Shown: in pieces, positions 8,584 through 17,089 of the stretch
Layout of the letters: the number at the start of each line of letters is the position of its first letter
How positions within the stretch are numbered: the first letter of the stretch is position 1
Source: Jiangella mangrovi
Lineage (GTDB): Bacteria; Actinomycetota; Actinomycetes; Jiangellales; Jiangellaceae
Direction of reading: 5' to 3'
DNA length: 64,000 bases
Assembly: GCF_014204975.1 (NCBI RefSeq)
Contig: NZ_JACHMM010000001.1
Span: forward strand, 5,890,037-5,954,036
Notes under the pieces: generated by a model
Database searches by the model: none
Seen by the model: the letters and a program-made list of their open reading frames with translations, nothing else
Told to the model about the DNA's origin: nothing
Position numbers and translations under genes: made by a program

Positions 8584-9819
8584 TCAGCTCGGCCGGTCCG
8601 GCTCCACGATCGCGACGCACTCGACGTGGTGCGTCATGGGGAACAGGTCGAAGGCGCGCAGCGAGGTGAGCCGGTAGCCGTGACCTGCGAAGGTGGCCAG
8701 GTCACGGGCCAGCGCGGCCGGGTCGCAGGCGACGTAGGCGACCACGCGCGGCCGGCGGGCGACGATCCGGCGGACGACGGCGGACTTGGCGCCCTCGCGC
8801 GGCGGGTCCAGGACGACGATGTCGGCGGCGTCCGGTACCCCGGCCGGCCCGGCCGACGACAGCACCCGGTCGACCCGGCCGGTCGCCAGCCGCACCCACG
8901 GGACGTCGTGCAGGTTGCGCCGCGCGTCGGCGACGGCCTGCCGCGACCCCTCGACGCCGAACACCGAGCCCGTCGGCCCGACGACGTCGGCCAGCGCCCC
9001 GGCGAACAGCCCGACGCCGCAGTACAGGTCCATGGCCCGCTCGCCCGGCCGGGCGCTGACGCCGTCGAGCACGGCATTGACCAGCGTGTTCGCCGCGCCG
9101 GGGTGCACCTGCCAGAACCCGCCGCCGCTGACCCGCCAGGTCCGGCCGGCGGCCTCCTCGGCGACGTGCGCTCGTCCTTCGACGATCTCGCCGTCGACGA
9201 TGACCTGACGCTCCCCCGTGTTCGCCGCCACGACCTCGACCGTCTCGGCGCCCGGCCACTGGCCGTCCTCGACTCGCGCCGCGCGGACCTCGGGATGCGC
9301 GATGCGGCAGAAGTCGATCGGCACGACCTCGTGCGAGCGGTGCTGACGAAGCCCGGCCCGGCCGCCGGCGTCGACGGCGTAGGTGACGCGGGTCCGCCAG
9401 TCGAGACCGTCGACGTCGCCAACGACCGGTTCGACGGTCACGGCCACGTCCAGACCCGCCAGCCGCTTCAGCTGCTCCGACACCACGGCGGCCTTCAGCG
9501 ACCGCTGGGCCGGCAGCAGGACGTGCTGCCAGTCGCAGCCGCCGCACCTCCCCGGCCCGGACCACGGGCAGGGCGGCTCGACGCGGGCCGGCGACGGGGT
9601 CAGGACCGCGACGGCGTCGGCGCGCCAGAAGCGGTCCTCGGTGCCGCCCTCGGTGACCCGGATCCGGACCCGCTCGCCGGGCAGCGTGTGCCGGACGAAG
9701 ACGGCGCGGCCCTCGTGCCGGGCGACGCAGACTCCGCCGTGCGCGACGGCGCCGACCTCGACGACGAGCTCGGTGCCGACGACCGACTCGCCCTTGACGG
9801 TGCGGGCCCTGCCGGTCAG
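8584..9819 (-). CDS. TRAM-domain class I SAM-dependent RNA (uracil-5-)-methyltransferase
   Basis: About 411 residues. The N-terminal TRAM RNA-binding domain (about 12-65, VVGTELVVEVGAVAHGG) is followed by an iron-sulfur cysteine set CPWSGPGRCGGCDWQH with a fourth Cys in FCRIAHP, then the methyltransferase fold with DLYCGVGLFAGALA, DPPREGA and the catalytic Cys in ACDPAALARDL. It belongs to the RumA/RlmD/TrmA group that makes 5-methyluridine in rRNA or tRNA. No ATG, GTG or TTG fits the domain start. The likely initiator is CTG 9819, overlapping the permease stop as CTGA; GTG 9900 is the alternative. Tightly coupled to the K+ permease gene. Confidence 0.86.
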   Translation of the reverse strand: MTGRARTVKGESVVGTELVVEVGAVAHGGVCVARHEGRAVFVRHTLPGERVRIRVTEGGTEDRFWRADAVAVLTPSPARVEPPCPWSGPGRCGGCDWQHVLLPAQRSLKAAVVSEQLKRLAGLDVAVTVEPVVGDVDGLDWRTRVTYAVDAGGRAGLRQHRSHEVVPIDFCRIAHPEVRAARVEDGQWPGAETVEVVAANTGERQVIVDGEIVEGRAHVAEEAAGRTWRVSGGGFWQVHPGAANTLVNAVLDGVSARPGERAMDLYCGVGLFAGALADVVGPTGSVFGVEGSRQAVADARRNLHDVPWVRLATGRVDRVLSSAGPAGVPDAADIVVLDPPREGAKSAVVRRIVARRPRVVAYVACDPAALARDLATFAGHGYRLTSLRAFDLFPMTHHVECVAIVEPDRPS

Positions 9820-11825
9820 TGCGGGCCGCCTCGGCGCACGTCGCCCGGCGCGCGGCGCACGGGCTTGGCCTTCACCGACGCCGCCGACCGCAGCTGCCAC
9901 GGGACGCTCGTCACCATGACGCCGGGCGTGAACAGCAGCCGGCCCTTGAGCCAGAAGACGCTCTGGTTGTGCAGGATCCGCTCCCACCAGTGCCCCACGA
10001 CGTACTCCGGCACGTACACCGTCACGACGTCGCGCGGGCTGGCCCGGCGGATGGCCCGCACGTACTCGACGACCGGCCGGGCGATCTCGCGGTACGGGGA
10101 GTCCAGGACGCGCAGCGGCACCGGGATGTCGTGCCGGTCCCACTGGTCGAGCAGCGCGTTGGTCGCGGCGGCGTCGACGTCGACGGTGATGGCCTCGAGG
10201 ATGTCCGGCCGGGCCGCCCGGGCGTAGGCGATGGCCCGCACCGTCGGCTTGTGCAGCCGCGAGACCAGCACGACGGCGTGCACGCGCGACGGCAGCAGCG
10301 ACTCTGACGGCCAGTCCTCGACCGCGAGTTCCTCGGACGTGGTGTCGTAGTGGCGCCGGATGCCCCGCATGAGCAGGAACAGCAGCGGCATCATCGCGAC
10401 GACCAGCCATGCGCCGTGGGTGAACTTGGTGATCAGGACGACCACGAGGACGACGCCGGTCAGGACCGCGCCGGTGCCGTTGATGACCCGCGACCGCAGG
10501 ATCTGCCGTCGTTCCGGCCCCGTCGGACCGGCCGCGAGCAGCCGGTTCCAGTGCCGCACCATGCCGGTCTGGCCGAACGTGAACGCCGTGAAGACGCCGA
10601 CGATGTAGAGCTGGATCAGGCGTGTCACCGAGGCGTCGAACGCGACGATGAGCAGGCCGGCCAGGACGGCCAGCACGATGATGCCGTTGCTGAACACCAG
10701 CCGGTCGCCGCGGGTGTGCAGCTGTCGGGGCGCGTAGCGGTACTGCGCCAGGATCGAGCCGAGCAGCGGGAAGCCGTTGAAGGCGGTGTTCGCGGCCAGG
10801 ATGAGGATCAGCGCCGCCGCGCCCTGGATGTAGTAGAAGGGGATGGTGTCGCCGCCGAACACGGCCTCGGCCAGCTGCGAGATGACCGTCGGCTGCGGCT
10901 GGGTGCAGTCGAACCCGACGAGGTCGCAGGAGTTCTCGACGTAGCGGACGTCGGCGATCACGGCCAGCGCGGTGATGCCGCTGAACATCGTGATCGAGAG
11001 CGTGCCCATGATGGCCAGCGTCGCGGCGGCGTTCTTCGCCTTGGGCTTGCGGAAGGCGGGCACGCCGTTGGCGATCGCCTCGACCCCCGTCAATGCCGTA
11101 CAGCCGGAGGCGAACGCTCTGAGCACCAGCAGCATGAGCGCGATGCCGCCGAGGTCGGTCATCTCCGCCTCGACGTCGTACCCGGCCGACTCCGCGACGG
11201 GGTCGGTGCCGAACACCGTCTGGCCGAGGCCCCAGACGATCAGCGCGCCGATGCCGACGATGAACAGGTACGTCGGGATGGCGAACGCGGTGCCGCTCTC
11301 GCGGATGCCGCGCAGGTTCATGGCCGCCAGCAGCACCACCAGGCCGATGGCCATGGGCACGCGGTAGTCGTTCAGCTCCGGGACGGCCGAGATGAGGTTG
11401 TCGACGCCGGCCGACACCGACACCGCCACCGTCAGGATGTAGTCGATGAGCAGCGCGCTCGCGACGATCAGGCCCGCCGTCGGCCCCAGGTTGGTGTTGG
11501 CGACCTCGAAGTCGCCGCCGCCCGTCGGGTAGGCCCGCACCAGCTGCCGGTACGACGCCACGACCGTGACCAGCAGCAGGACCACGACGGCCGCGACCCA
11601 CGGGGTGTACGTGAGGTACGCCAGGCCGCCCAGCGTCAGGATGACCAGGATCTCCTGGGTGGCGTACGTGACCGAGGACAGCGGGTCGCTCGCGAAGACC
11701 GGAAGGGCCAGCCGCTTGGGTAGCAGCGTGTGCCCCATGCGCTCGCTGGGGAGTTTCCGACCGATGAGCAGTCGCTTGGACAGATCGCCGAGGCTCGGCA
11801 CGATCGGCAATGGTATGCCTTCCAC
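9816..11825 (-). CDS. KimA-like APC-family potassium permease
   Basis: 669 residues. The start resembles KimA/YdaO proteins (KRLLIGRKL, LPKRLALPVFASDPLSSVTYATQE), followed by about 12 membrane helices and a C-terminal cytoplasmic domain of roughly 180 residues (from about 485). Members are proton-coupled K+ importers. It is divergent from two trkA genes 68 bases away, which supports a K+ role: Trk-type RCK proteins gate K+ transporters. Start GTG 11825. The short divergent region leaves no space for the c-di-AMP riboswitch that controls kimA in Bacillus. The 3' end overlaps the methyltransferase gene. Confidence 0.83.
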   Translation of the reverse strand: MEGIPLPIVPSLGDLSKRLLIGRKLPSERMGHTLLPKRLALPVFASDPLSSVTYATQEILVILTLGGLAYLTYTPWVAAVVVLLLVTVVASYRQLVRAYPTGGGDFEVANTNLGPTAGLIVASALLIDYILTVAVSVSAGVDNLISAVPELNDYRVPMAIGLVVLLAAMNLRGIRESGTAFAIPTYLFIVGIGALIVWGLGQTVFGTDPVAESAGYDVEAEMTDLGGIALMLLVLRAFASGCTALTGVEAIANGVPAFRKPKAKNAAATLAIMGTLSITMFSGITALAVIADVRYVENSCDLVGFDCTQPQPTVISQLAEAVFGGDTIPFYYIQGAAALILILAANTAFNGFPLLGSILAQYRYAPRQLHTRGDRLVFSNGIIVLAVLAGLLIVAFDASVTRLIQLYIVGVFTAFTFGQTGMVRHWNRLLAAGPTGPERRQILRSRVINGTGAVLTGVVLVVVLITKFTHGAWLVVAMMPLLFLLMRGIRRHYDTTSEELAVEDWPSESLLPSRVHAVVLVSRLHKPTVRAIAYARAARPDILEAITVDVDAAATNALLDQWDRHDIPVPLRVLDSPYREIARPVVEYVRAIRRASPRDVVTVYVPEYVVGHWWERILHNQSVFWLKGRLLFTPGVMVTSVPWQLRSAASVKAKPVRRAPGDVRRGGPH

Positions 11826-11893
11826 CGCGGACGTGTAACGTCGACTGCGACACGGCGGGCCACGTGGTGCCCGGCCAGCGCGGAAGGACCAGA

Positions 11894-12559
11894 GTGCACG
11901 TCGTCATCATGGGCTGCGGCAGGGTCGGCTCGACCGTCGCGCACATCCTCGAGTCGCACGACCACACCGTCGCCATCGTCGACCAGAACCCCGAGGCGTT
12001 CCGGCGCCTGCAGCCCGGGTTCGAGGGCTCGACGGTGGCCGGGGTCGGCTTCGACCGCGACGTGCTCATCGAGGCCGGCATCGAGCGCGCCGACGCGTTC
12101 GTCGCCGTCAGCAGCGGCGACAACTCCAACATCCTCGCCGCCCGGGTGGCCCGCGAGACCTTCGGCGTCGACAACGTCGTGGCCCGCATCTACGACCCCG
12201 GCCGCGCCGAGGTCTACCAGCGCCTCGGCATCCCCACGGTGGCGACCGTGCGCTGGACCGCCGACCAGATCCTGCGCCGGCTGTTCCCCGAGGGCGCCCA
12301 GACCGAGTGGGTCGACCCCACCGGCACCGTCCAGCTGGCGGAGCTGCACATCAGCAGCGGCTGGATCGGCCTCACCGCCGACAAGCTCGAGGAGGCGTCC
12401 GGCGCCCGGGTCGCGTTCCTCACCCGCTACGGCGAGGGCGTCCTGCCCACCGTCGACACCGTCATCCAGGACGGCGACCTCGTGCACGTTCTCGTCAACA
12501 CCGAGCGCATCCCGTACGTCGCCCAGATCCTCTCGAAGGACCCGGAGGTGGAGGTCTGA
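11894..12559 (+). CDS. trkA: TrkA-family potassium uptake regulator (first copy)
   Basis: 221 residues from GTG 11894, preceded by GGAAGG. The N-terminal Rossmann domain has GCGRVGSTVA and the acidic ribose-binding VDQN, typical of TrkA_N nucleotide-binding domains; a TrkA_C domain follows (about 140-221). It would bind NAD(H) or ATP/ADP and regulate the neighbouring permease or another Trk channel. Its stop overlaps the next start by one base (TGATG). The pair resembles CeoB/CeoC of mycobacteria. Confidence 0.9.
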   Translation: MHVVIMGCGRVGSTVAHILESHDHTVAIVDQNPEAFRRLQPGFEGSTVAGVGFDRDVLIEAGIERADAFVAVSSGDNSNILAARVARETFGVDNVVARIYDPGRAEVYQRLGIPTVATVRWTADQILRRLFPEGAQTEWVDPTGTVQLAELHISSGWIGLTADKLEEASGARVAFLTRYGEGVLPTVDTVIQDGDLVHVLVNTERIPYVAQILSKDPEVEV

Positions 12560-13224
12560 TGCGGGTCGCCATCGCCGGCGCTGGCAACGTCGGCCGCTCG
12601 ATCGCGTCGGAGCTGCTGGCCAACGGTCACGACGTGCTGCTCATCGACAAGGACACCAAGGCCATCAAGGCCGCCAGCGTGCCCGAGGCCGAGTGGCTGC
12701 TGGCCGACGCCTGCGAGCTGTCCATGCTCGAGGAGGCCGCGCTCGACCGCTGCAACGTCGTCATCGCCGCCACCGGCGACGACAAGGTCAACCTCGTCGT
12801 GTCGCTGCTGGCCAAGACGGAGTTCGGCGTCCCCCGCGTCGTGGCCCGGGTCAACCACCCCCGCAACGAGTGGATGTTCAACGAGTCCTGGGGCGTCGAC
12901 GTCTCGGTCTCGACGCCGCGCATCATGAGCGCCCTCGTCGAAGAGGCGGTCAGCGTCGGCGACCTGGTCCGGTTGTTCAGCTTCCGCCAGGGCGAGGCCA
13001 ACCTCGTCGAGCTCACCCTGCCGGCCGACTCCCCCATCGTCGGGACGGCGGTCGCGGACGTCGCGTGGCCGGTCGACACCTCGCTGGTCTCGATCATCCG
13101 CGGCAAGCACGTGCACAGCCCGCTCCCCGACCTCCCGCTCGAGGCCGGCGACGAGTTGCTCTTCGTGGCCGCGCCGGAGCGCGAGAAGCAGCTCGAGGAC
13201 CTGCTCTCGCCCCACACCGCCTGA
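12559..13224 (+). CDS. trkA: TrkA-family potassium uptake regulator (second copy)
   Basis: 221 residues, the same length as the preceding paralogue: Rossmann domain with AGAGNVGRSIA and LIDKD, and a TrkA_C domain with LPADSPIVG and AGDELLFVAAPE. The two genes overlap by one base and are surely co-transcribed; the proteins probably form a hetero-complex regulating K+ uptake with the divergent KimA-like permease. A 20-base-arm hairpin (13235-13319) follows the stop and may end transcription. Confidence 0.9.
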   Translation: MRVAIAGAGNVGRSIASELLANGHDVLLIDKDTKAIKAASVPEAEWLLADACELSMLEEAALDRCNVVIAATGDDKVNLVVSLLAKTEFGVPRVVARVNHPRNEWMFNESWGVDVSVSTPRIMSALVEEAVSVGDLVRLFSFRQGEANLVELTLPADSPIVGTAVADVAWPVDTSLVSIIRGKHVHSPLPDLPLEAGDELLFVAAPEREKQLEDLLSPHTA

Positions 13225-13234
13225 GGCCGCCACC

Positions 13235-13319
13235 CTCCGAAGTTGATCTTGGAGTAACGGGGCAATTTATCGGACATTTCCCCCGCAACTGCCCACTTTC
13301 TCCAAGATCGACTTTGGAG
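13235..13319. repeat. Long intergenic hairpin 1, after trkA
   Basis: Arms 13235-13254 and 13300-13319 are complementary over 20 bases with two G.T-type differences (core GATCTTGGAG / CTCCAAGATC). Inside, GGGCAATT and AACTGCCC pair again with one mismatch. Possible roles are a terminator, or a member of a dispersed palindrome family; no T tract follows. Confidence 0.7.
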
Positions 13320-13413
13320 TGAGGGCGGAACGCGGCGGGCGCCGACGGCGTGAGCTTCCCGCGGGGTCCGGGTAGGCCTGGGCGACGACGGCGCCGCAGC
13401 GGCCTCTGACTCA

Positions 13414-13463
13414 TGATCATCAATGATTCGACCCCCTACAGGTGGTCGAATCATTGATGATCA
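13414..13463. repeat. Perfect 20-base inverted repeat
   Basis: The arms 13414-13433 (TGATCATCAATGATTCGACC) and 13444-13463 are exact reverse complements around a 10-base loop, CCCTACAGGT. It lies in the convergent gap between trkA and the DUF3159 gene. It is A+T-rich compared with its surroundings. Confidence 0.85.
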
Positions 13464-13564
13464 AGGACCGGTAGGTGGGTCGCAGTGCACACGCACCGCG
13501 TCTTCCGGCGCCGGTCGGCGCGTTCGGCACCGACGGGATGGCCTGCGCCGCCGCAGCCCCTGGC

Positions 13565-13620
13565 CCATGATCATCAAACTTTTGGGTCGTTCTGGCAGCC
13601 CGAATCTTGGATGATCATGG
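13565..13620. repeat. Third hairpin of the 13.2-13.6 kb cluster
   Basis: Arms CCATGATCATC (13565-13575) and GATGATCATGG (13610-13620) pair perfectly; the inner 11 bases pair imperfectly. It shares the ATGATCATC tip with the preceding repeat, and both are preceded by a similar CGCCGCAGC-type stretch, so they are probably related elements. Confidence 0.7.
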
Positions 13621-13640
13621 CGGCCCGCGGGGCGACGGCG

Positions 13641-14381
13641 TCAGCCGTCGGCGGGGTCCGGGTCGGTCTTGGCGGCGGGCGACGACGGGGCCGCCGTGGC
13701 CCCGATGCGGTCCTGGTGGGCGCGGTAGGCCGGCCGGATGATGAGCCAGGACAGGTACGCGACCAGCAGGAACAGCGGCCAGCTCATGACCAGCCGGGCG
13801 CCGGCCAGCCAGCCGATCTGCGACTCGCCGGCGAGGTAGAGCGGCAGCTGCACGGCCAGCCTCAGCGCGAACATGCCCACCCACAGCAGGCTGGCCCGGG
13901 TGTACGCGCGCAGCAGCGCGGGGTCGCTGCGCCAGCCCGTGCCCTGCCCGGTGACCAGGCCGACGAAGACGCCCAGCAGCGGCCAGCGGACCAGGATCGA
14001 GATCAGATAGGCCAGCCCGTAGCCGATGTTGATGAGCAGCCCGGGCAGGAAGACGTCCTCGGCGTTGCCGGTGCGGTTGGCCATGAACGCGGCCAGGCCG
14101 ACGCCCAGGAAGCCGGCCACCACGTTCTGCAGCGGCTCCTTGCGCAGCAGCCGGACCACGCCGAGCAGCAGGCCGGAGCCGATGGCGACCCAGAGCGACA
14201 GGGTGAGGTCGCGCCCGGCGGCGGTGTAGACGAGGGTGAAGAGCGCGAGCGGCAGCCCGGCGTCCAGCAGGGCGCCCGGCCCCAGGACGTTCTGGGGGCG
14301 GAACCGCTCGTCCGAGGCGATCGCCTGGGCCCAGCTCTGCCGGCCGGTGCGGTCGGGGGCGCCGGGATCGCTCTGGCTCAT
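13641..14381 (-). CDS. DUF3159 membrane protein
   Basis: 246 residues from ATG 14381. A soluble N-terminus of about 40 residues precedes about six membrane helices in a pattern typical of DUF3159, a family almost confined to actinobacteria and regularly found beside dut, DUF3710, OB-fold and TrkA genes as here. The biochemical role is unknown; membrane location is clear. It starts one base after the OB-fold gene ends. Its tail sequence (13634-13663) recurs in diverged form at 13344-13373 in the adjoining gap. Confidence 0.82.
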   Translation of the reverse strand: MSQSDPGAPDRTGRQSWAQAIASDERFRPQNVLGPGALLDAGLPLALFTLVYTAAGRDLTLSLWVAIGSGLLLGVVRLLRKEPLQNVVAGFLGVGLAAFMANRTGNAEDVFLPGLLINIGYGLAYLISILVRWPLLGVFVGLVTGQGTGWRSDPALLRAYTRASLLWVGMFALRLAVQLPLYLAGESQIGWLAGARLVMSWPLFLLVAYLSWLIIRPAYRAHQDRIGATAAPSSPAAKTDPDPADG

Positions 14382-14382
14382 C

Positions 14383-14775
14383 TCACTCCATGCCTGCGGG
14401 TAGCAGCTCGTATCGCGGGTTGTACATGACCCTGCGGCCGTCGAGCGTCGCGACCCTGCCGGTCGCGACCAGACGCCGTCCACAGGTGATGCCGGCGATG
14501 CGCCGCCGGCCGAGCCAGACCAGTGTCACCGCACCGGAGCCGTCGAACAAGTCCGCCTCCAGCGCGGGTGTGCCCAGACGCGGCTGCAGCGTCACCGACT
14601 GCAGCACGCCGCGGACACGCACGGTGGTGCGGTCCTCGACGTCGGCCAACGGCTGACAGCCGGCCTCTCGCGCGTCGTCGCGCAGCTCCTCGGCCTCGAC
14701 CTCCTCGTCGGAGGCCACCCACCGAGTGATGGCGCCCCAGAGTCCACGACGCCCTGTGGTGGTGTTCTCTTCCAC
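14383..14775 (-). CDS. OB-fold nucleic-acid-binding protein
   Basis: 130 residues from GTG 14775. After a charged helix (EEVEAEELRDDAREAG) comes a single OB-fold: VRVRGVLQSVTLQP, ALEADLFDGSGAVTLVWLGRR and GRRLVATGRVATLDGRRVMYNP, the strand pattern of RecG-wedge or tRNA-anticodon-type OB domains. The target nucleic acid is unknown. There is no Shine-Dalgarno; TAGACT lies seven bases ahead of the GTG on this strand, which suggests a leaderless transcript from an internal promoter. Its stop is one base from the DUF3159 start. Confidence 0.8.
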   Translation of the reverse strand: MEENTTTGRRGLWGAITRWVASDEEVEAEELRDDAREAGCQPLADVEDRTTVRVRGVLQSVTLQPRLGTPALEADLFDGSGAVTLVWLGRRRIAGITCGRRLVATGRVATLDGRRVMYNPRYELLPAGME

Positions 14776-14810
14776 GGGTGTAAGTCTATTCCGCCCGGCA
14801 AACGCGCTGG

Positions 14811-15503
14811 TCAGGCCTGCAGCGGCTGGGACGGGTCGACCGGCTGCTGGCTGCCGGCCGGCGGCTTCAGCACGATGACGTCGCCCGGGGCCATGGGCGC
14901 CTGGCCGCGCACGACCACCGTCTGCTTCACCAGCTCGACGAACTGCTGGAATACGGCGGCGTCGTTGGTGGCCTTGCCGAGGAACGTGGCGCGCAGCATC
15001 CAGCGCGGGCCGTCGACGGCGGAGACGCGCGACGGCTGCAGCACCTGCTTGCCGTCGGGCGCCTGCACCGGCACGACCAGCCGGATCTCCGGACCGAACG
15101 GCCCGGGCGCCTCGTCGGCGCGGCCGCCGCGGCGCTTGGCGTCCTGGGTGATCTGCAGCCGCGTCTGCCCCCACATGCCGGAGCTGCGCGGAGCGGCGAC
15201 GGCGATCAGCTGGACCGCGGCGTCCTCGATGGCGAGCACGGCGCTGGTGGCATTGCCGGTGCGCTGGTCGACCTGCAGCTGCAGCTTCATGCCCGGCGCG
15301 CCCTTGACCAGCAGCCCGCCGAGGTCGATGCGGCCCTTGCGCGCCTCGGCGAGGTCGACCTCGGACTCGTCGAGCGGGCCGCCCGTGCGGTCGCTCTTCG
15401 GCGAGTCGCCCTCGTCATCGCCCGGGCTCTCGGACGTGGTCCCGGCGGTCTCCTCGACCTCGGGCTCGTCCTCATCGCCGTCGTGGCGCCGCCGTCCCCA
15501 CAC
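14811..15503 (-). CDS. DUF3710 protein
   Basis: 230 residues from GTG 15503, with AAGGGGA about ten bases upstream. The first 70 residues are acidic and low complexity (DEDEPEVEE, DDEGDSPKSD). The rest matches DUF3710, with alternating strands (DLGGLLVKGAPGMKLQL, RTGNATSAVLAIEDAAVQLIA) and WMLRATFLGKA. The family is actinobacterial and conserved next to dut. Function is unknown; cytoplasmic. The gene follows dut with a 16-base gap. Confidence 0.82.
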   Translation of the reverse strand: MWGRRRHDGDEDEPEVEETAGTTSESPGDDEGDSPKSDRTGGPLDESEVDLAEARKGRIDLGGLLVKGAPGMKLQLQVDQRTGNATSAVLAIEDAAVQLIAVAAPRSSGMWGQTRLQITQDAKRRGGRADEAPGPFGPEIRLVVPVQAPDGKQVLQPSRVSAVDGPRWMLRATFLGKATNDAAVFQQFVELVKQTVVVRGQAPMAPGDVIVLKPPAGSQQPVDPSQPLQA

Positions 15504-15519
15504 CTGACCGTCCCCTTCG

Positions 15520-16002
15520 CTATCGAACGCCGGCGTTGCCGGCCTGAGTTGCCGTTCCCGTCGAGCCGTACCCACCGTCGCCCCGCGCGGACCCCGGCAG
15601 CCGCTCGACCTCGTGGAACCGGGCCTGCTCGACGCGCTGGATGACCAGCTGAGCGATCCGGTCACCGCGCGCGAACACCGCCGGCTCCCGCAGGTCGTGG
15701 TTGACCAGCACCACCTTGATCTCGCCCCGGTACCCCGCGTCGACCGTGCCCGGTGTGTTGACGATGCTGACCCCGAGCCGGTGCGCGAGCCCCGATCGCG
15801 GGTGGACGAATGCAGCGTAACCCGCGGGCAGGGCGATCGCGATGCCCGTCCCCACCATGGCCCGCTCGCCCGGCGCGATGCTGACGTCGCTGGTCGTGAC
15901 CAGGTCGGCGCCCGCGTCGCCGGGGTGCGCGTAGCCGGGCAGCGGCACCTCCGGGTCCAGCCGGGTGATGAGGACGTCCACCGGACGGGAGTCGTTCGTC
16001 AC
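15520..16002 (-). CDS. dut: Deoxyuridine 5'-triphosphate nucleotidohydrolase
   Basis: 160 residues, the normal length for trimeric dUTPase, which hydrolyses dUTP to dUMP and keeps uracil out of DNA. All five motifs are visible: [28 protein letters not shown] with catalytic Asp, GDRIAQLVI, and the C-terminal [10 protein letters not shown] arm. Start GTG 16002 overlaps the thioesterase stop as GTGA. First gene of the conserved block dut-DUF3710-OB-DUF3159. Confidence 0.96.
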   Translation of the reverse strand: MTNDSRPVDVLITRLDPEVPLPGYAHPGDAGADLVTTSDVSIAPGERAMVGTGIAIALPAGYAAFVHPRSGLAHRLGVSIVNTPGTVDAGYRGEIKVVLVNHDLREPAVFARGDRIAQLVIQRVEQARFHEVERLPGSARGDGGYGSTGTATQAGNAGVR

Positions 16003-16523
16003 GGATTCACCTCCGCGACCTTCGCGGCCGCTTCAGACAGCTCGGACGGCTCGACCGCCCGGCTGTGCTCGATGAAGTGGGTGGGCGGCACGACGACGAA
16101 GACGGCCGACGCGGTGACGCTGACGGGGCCGTCGGCGGCGTTCTCGCGGCCGGTCGCGGACATGAAGATCTTGCGGCCCTCGGCGCGGTCGACCTCGGCG
16201 TCGATGTGCAGCGTGGTGCCGACCGGGACCGGACGGCGGTAGCTGGTCTCGAGGTGGCCGGTGACGGCGGGCTTGCCGACCAGCCAGATCAGCGAGCCGA
16301 GCACCTCGTCGAACGCCAGCGACAGCATGCCGCCGTGTGCGAGGCCGGGGGCGCCCTGGTGGTCGTCGGTGACGGTGAACCGGCCCGACACCGTCAGCCC
16401 CTCGCCCGCGGTGACCGTGACGTGTAGCCCCGTCGGGTGGTCCGGCCCGCAGCCGACGCACATGCGGTAGTGCGACGCGATGGTGGAGCCGGGCGCCGGC
16501 GCGTCGGGGTGCCGTTCGATCAC
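15999..16523 (-). CDS. PaaI-like hotdog-fold thioesterase
   Basis: 174 residues from GTG 16523. [22 protein letters not shown] is the hotdog active-site helix of PaaI/4HBT enzymes, with the acidic residue (Asp-Glu) expected to activate water for acyl-CoA hydrolysis. The N-terminus holds a [12 protein letters not shown] motif seen in actinobacterial members. The acyl-CoA substrate is unknown. Overlaps dut by four bases; divergent from the DUF3093 gene 51 bases away. Confidence 0.8.
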   Translation of the reverse strand: MIERHPDAPAPGSTIASHYRMCVGCGPDHPTGLHVTVTAGEGLTVSGRFTVTDDHQGAPGLAHGGMLSLAFDEVLGSLIWLVGKPAVTGHLETSYRRPVPVGTTLHIDAEVDRAEGRKIFMSATGRENAADGPVSVTASAVFVVVPPTHFIEHSRAVEPSELSEAAAKVAEVNP

Positions 16524-16574
16524 GATCGACGACCCTACCCGCTCGCCTTCGGCGATCCGTGGCAGGCTGCAAGA

Positions 16575-17033
16575 GTGACTGCTTACCGCGAGCGCCTCGT
16601 CGTGCCGGTCCTGTGGTGGGTGCTGCTGGCGGGCCTGGCCGGGTCGGCCTGGCTGGTCTACGACTACGCCTACGGCCCCCGCGTGTCGCTGCCGGTACTG
16701 GCCGGCGTGCTCGTCCTGGGCGTCGCCGGGCTGGTCGCCTACGGGCGGCTGCTCATCGCCGTCGACGCCGAGAGCGTGACGGTGGGACGGGCCCGGCTGC
16801 CGCTGACGGCGCTCGGCCCGGCCGAGGCGCTCACCGGCGATGCCGCGCGGAACGCCCGCGGCCCCGGCCTCGATCCCCGCGCCTACCTGGCGATCCGGGG
16901 ATACGTGCCGGGGGTCGTTCGGATCGGGGTCGACGACGACGCCGACCCCACCCCGTACTGGCTCGTGTCGACGCGCCGCCCCGAACGGCTCGTAGCCGTG
17001 CTCGAGGCGGCGCGTCAGACCACCGGCCAGTGA
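16575..17033 (+). CDS. DUF3093 membrane protein
   Basis: 152 residues from GTG 16575. Two adjacent N-terminal membrane helices (about 10-27 and 36-56) are followed by a soluble domain with DAESVTVGRARLPL, YLAIRGYVPGVVRI and YWLVSTRRPERLVAVL, characteristic of DUF3093. The family is actinobacterial and typically sits divergent to dut operons. Function is unknown. Confidence 0.82.
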   Translation: MTAYRERLVVPVLWWVLLAGLAGSAWLVYDYAYGPRVSLPVLAGVLVLGVAGLVAYGRLLIAVDAESVTVGRARLPLTALGPAEALTGDAARNARGPGLDPRAYLAIRGYVPGVVRIGVDDDADPTPYWLVSTRRPERLVAVLEAARQTTGQ

Positions 17034-17051
17034 ACGGGGAAAGGCTCAGCA

Positions 17052-17069
17052 CGGGCCGCTGACGGCCCG
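17052..17069. terminator. Hairpin between convergent DUF3093 and DUF4193 genes
   Basis: CGGGCCG and CGGCCCG form a perfect 7-base stem with loop CTGA in the 56-base convergent gap. It has no T tract, but it is symmetric and could serve both directions. Confidence 0.45.
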
Positions 17070-17089
17070 GCTGGGTGACGGGGCTGGGC

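Noticed and set aside
11826-11893. c-di-AMP riboswitch upstream of the KimA-like gene
   Set aside because: The divergent region is 68 bases, too short for the element, and no conserved blocks are present.
8584-12189. Single 1201-codon open frame on the minus strand
   Set aside because: Only its last 411 codons are the methyltransferase; the rest is an antisense or off-frame run through the permease and trkA genes caused by high G+C.
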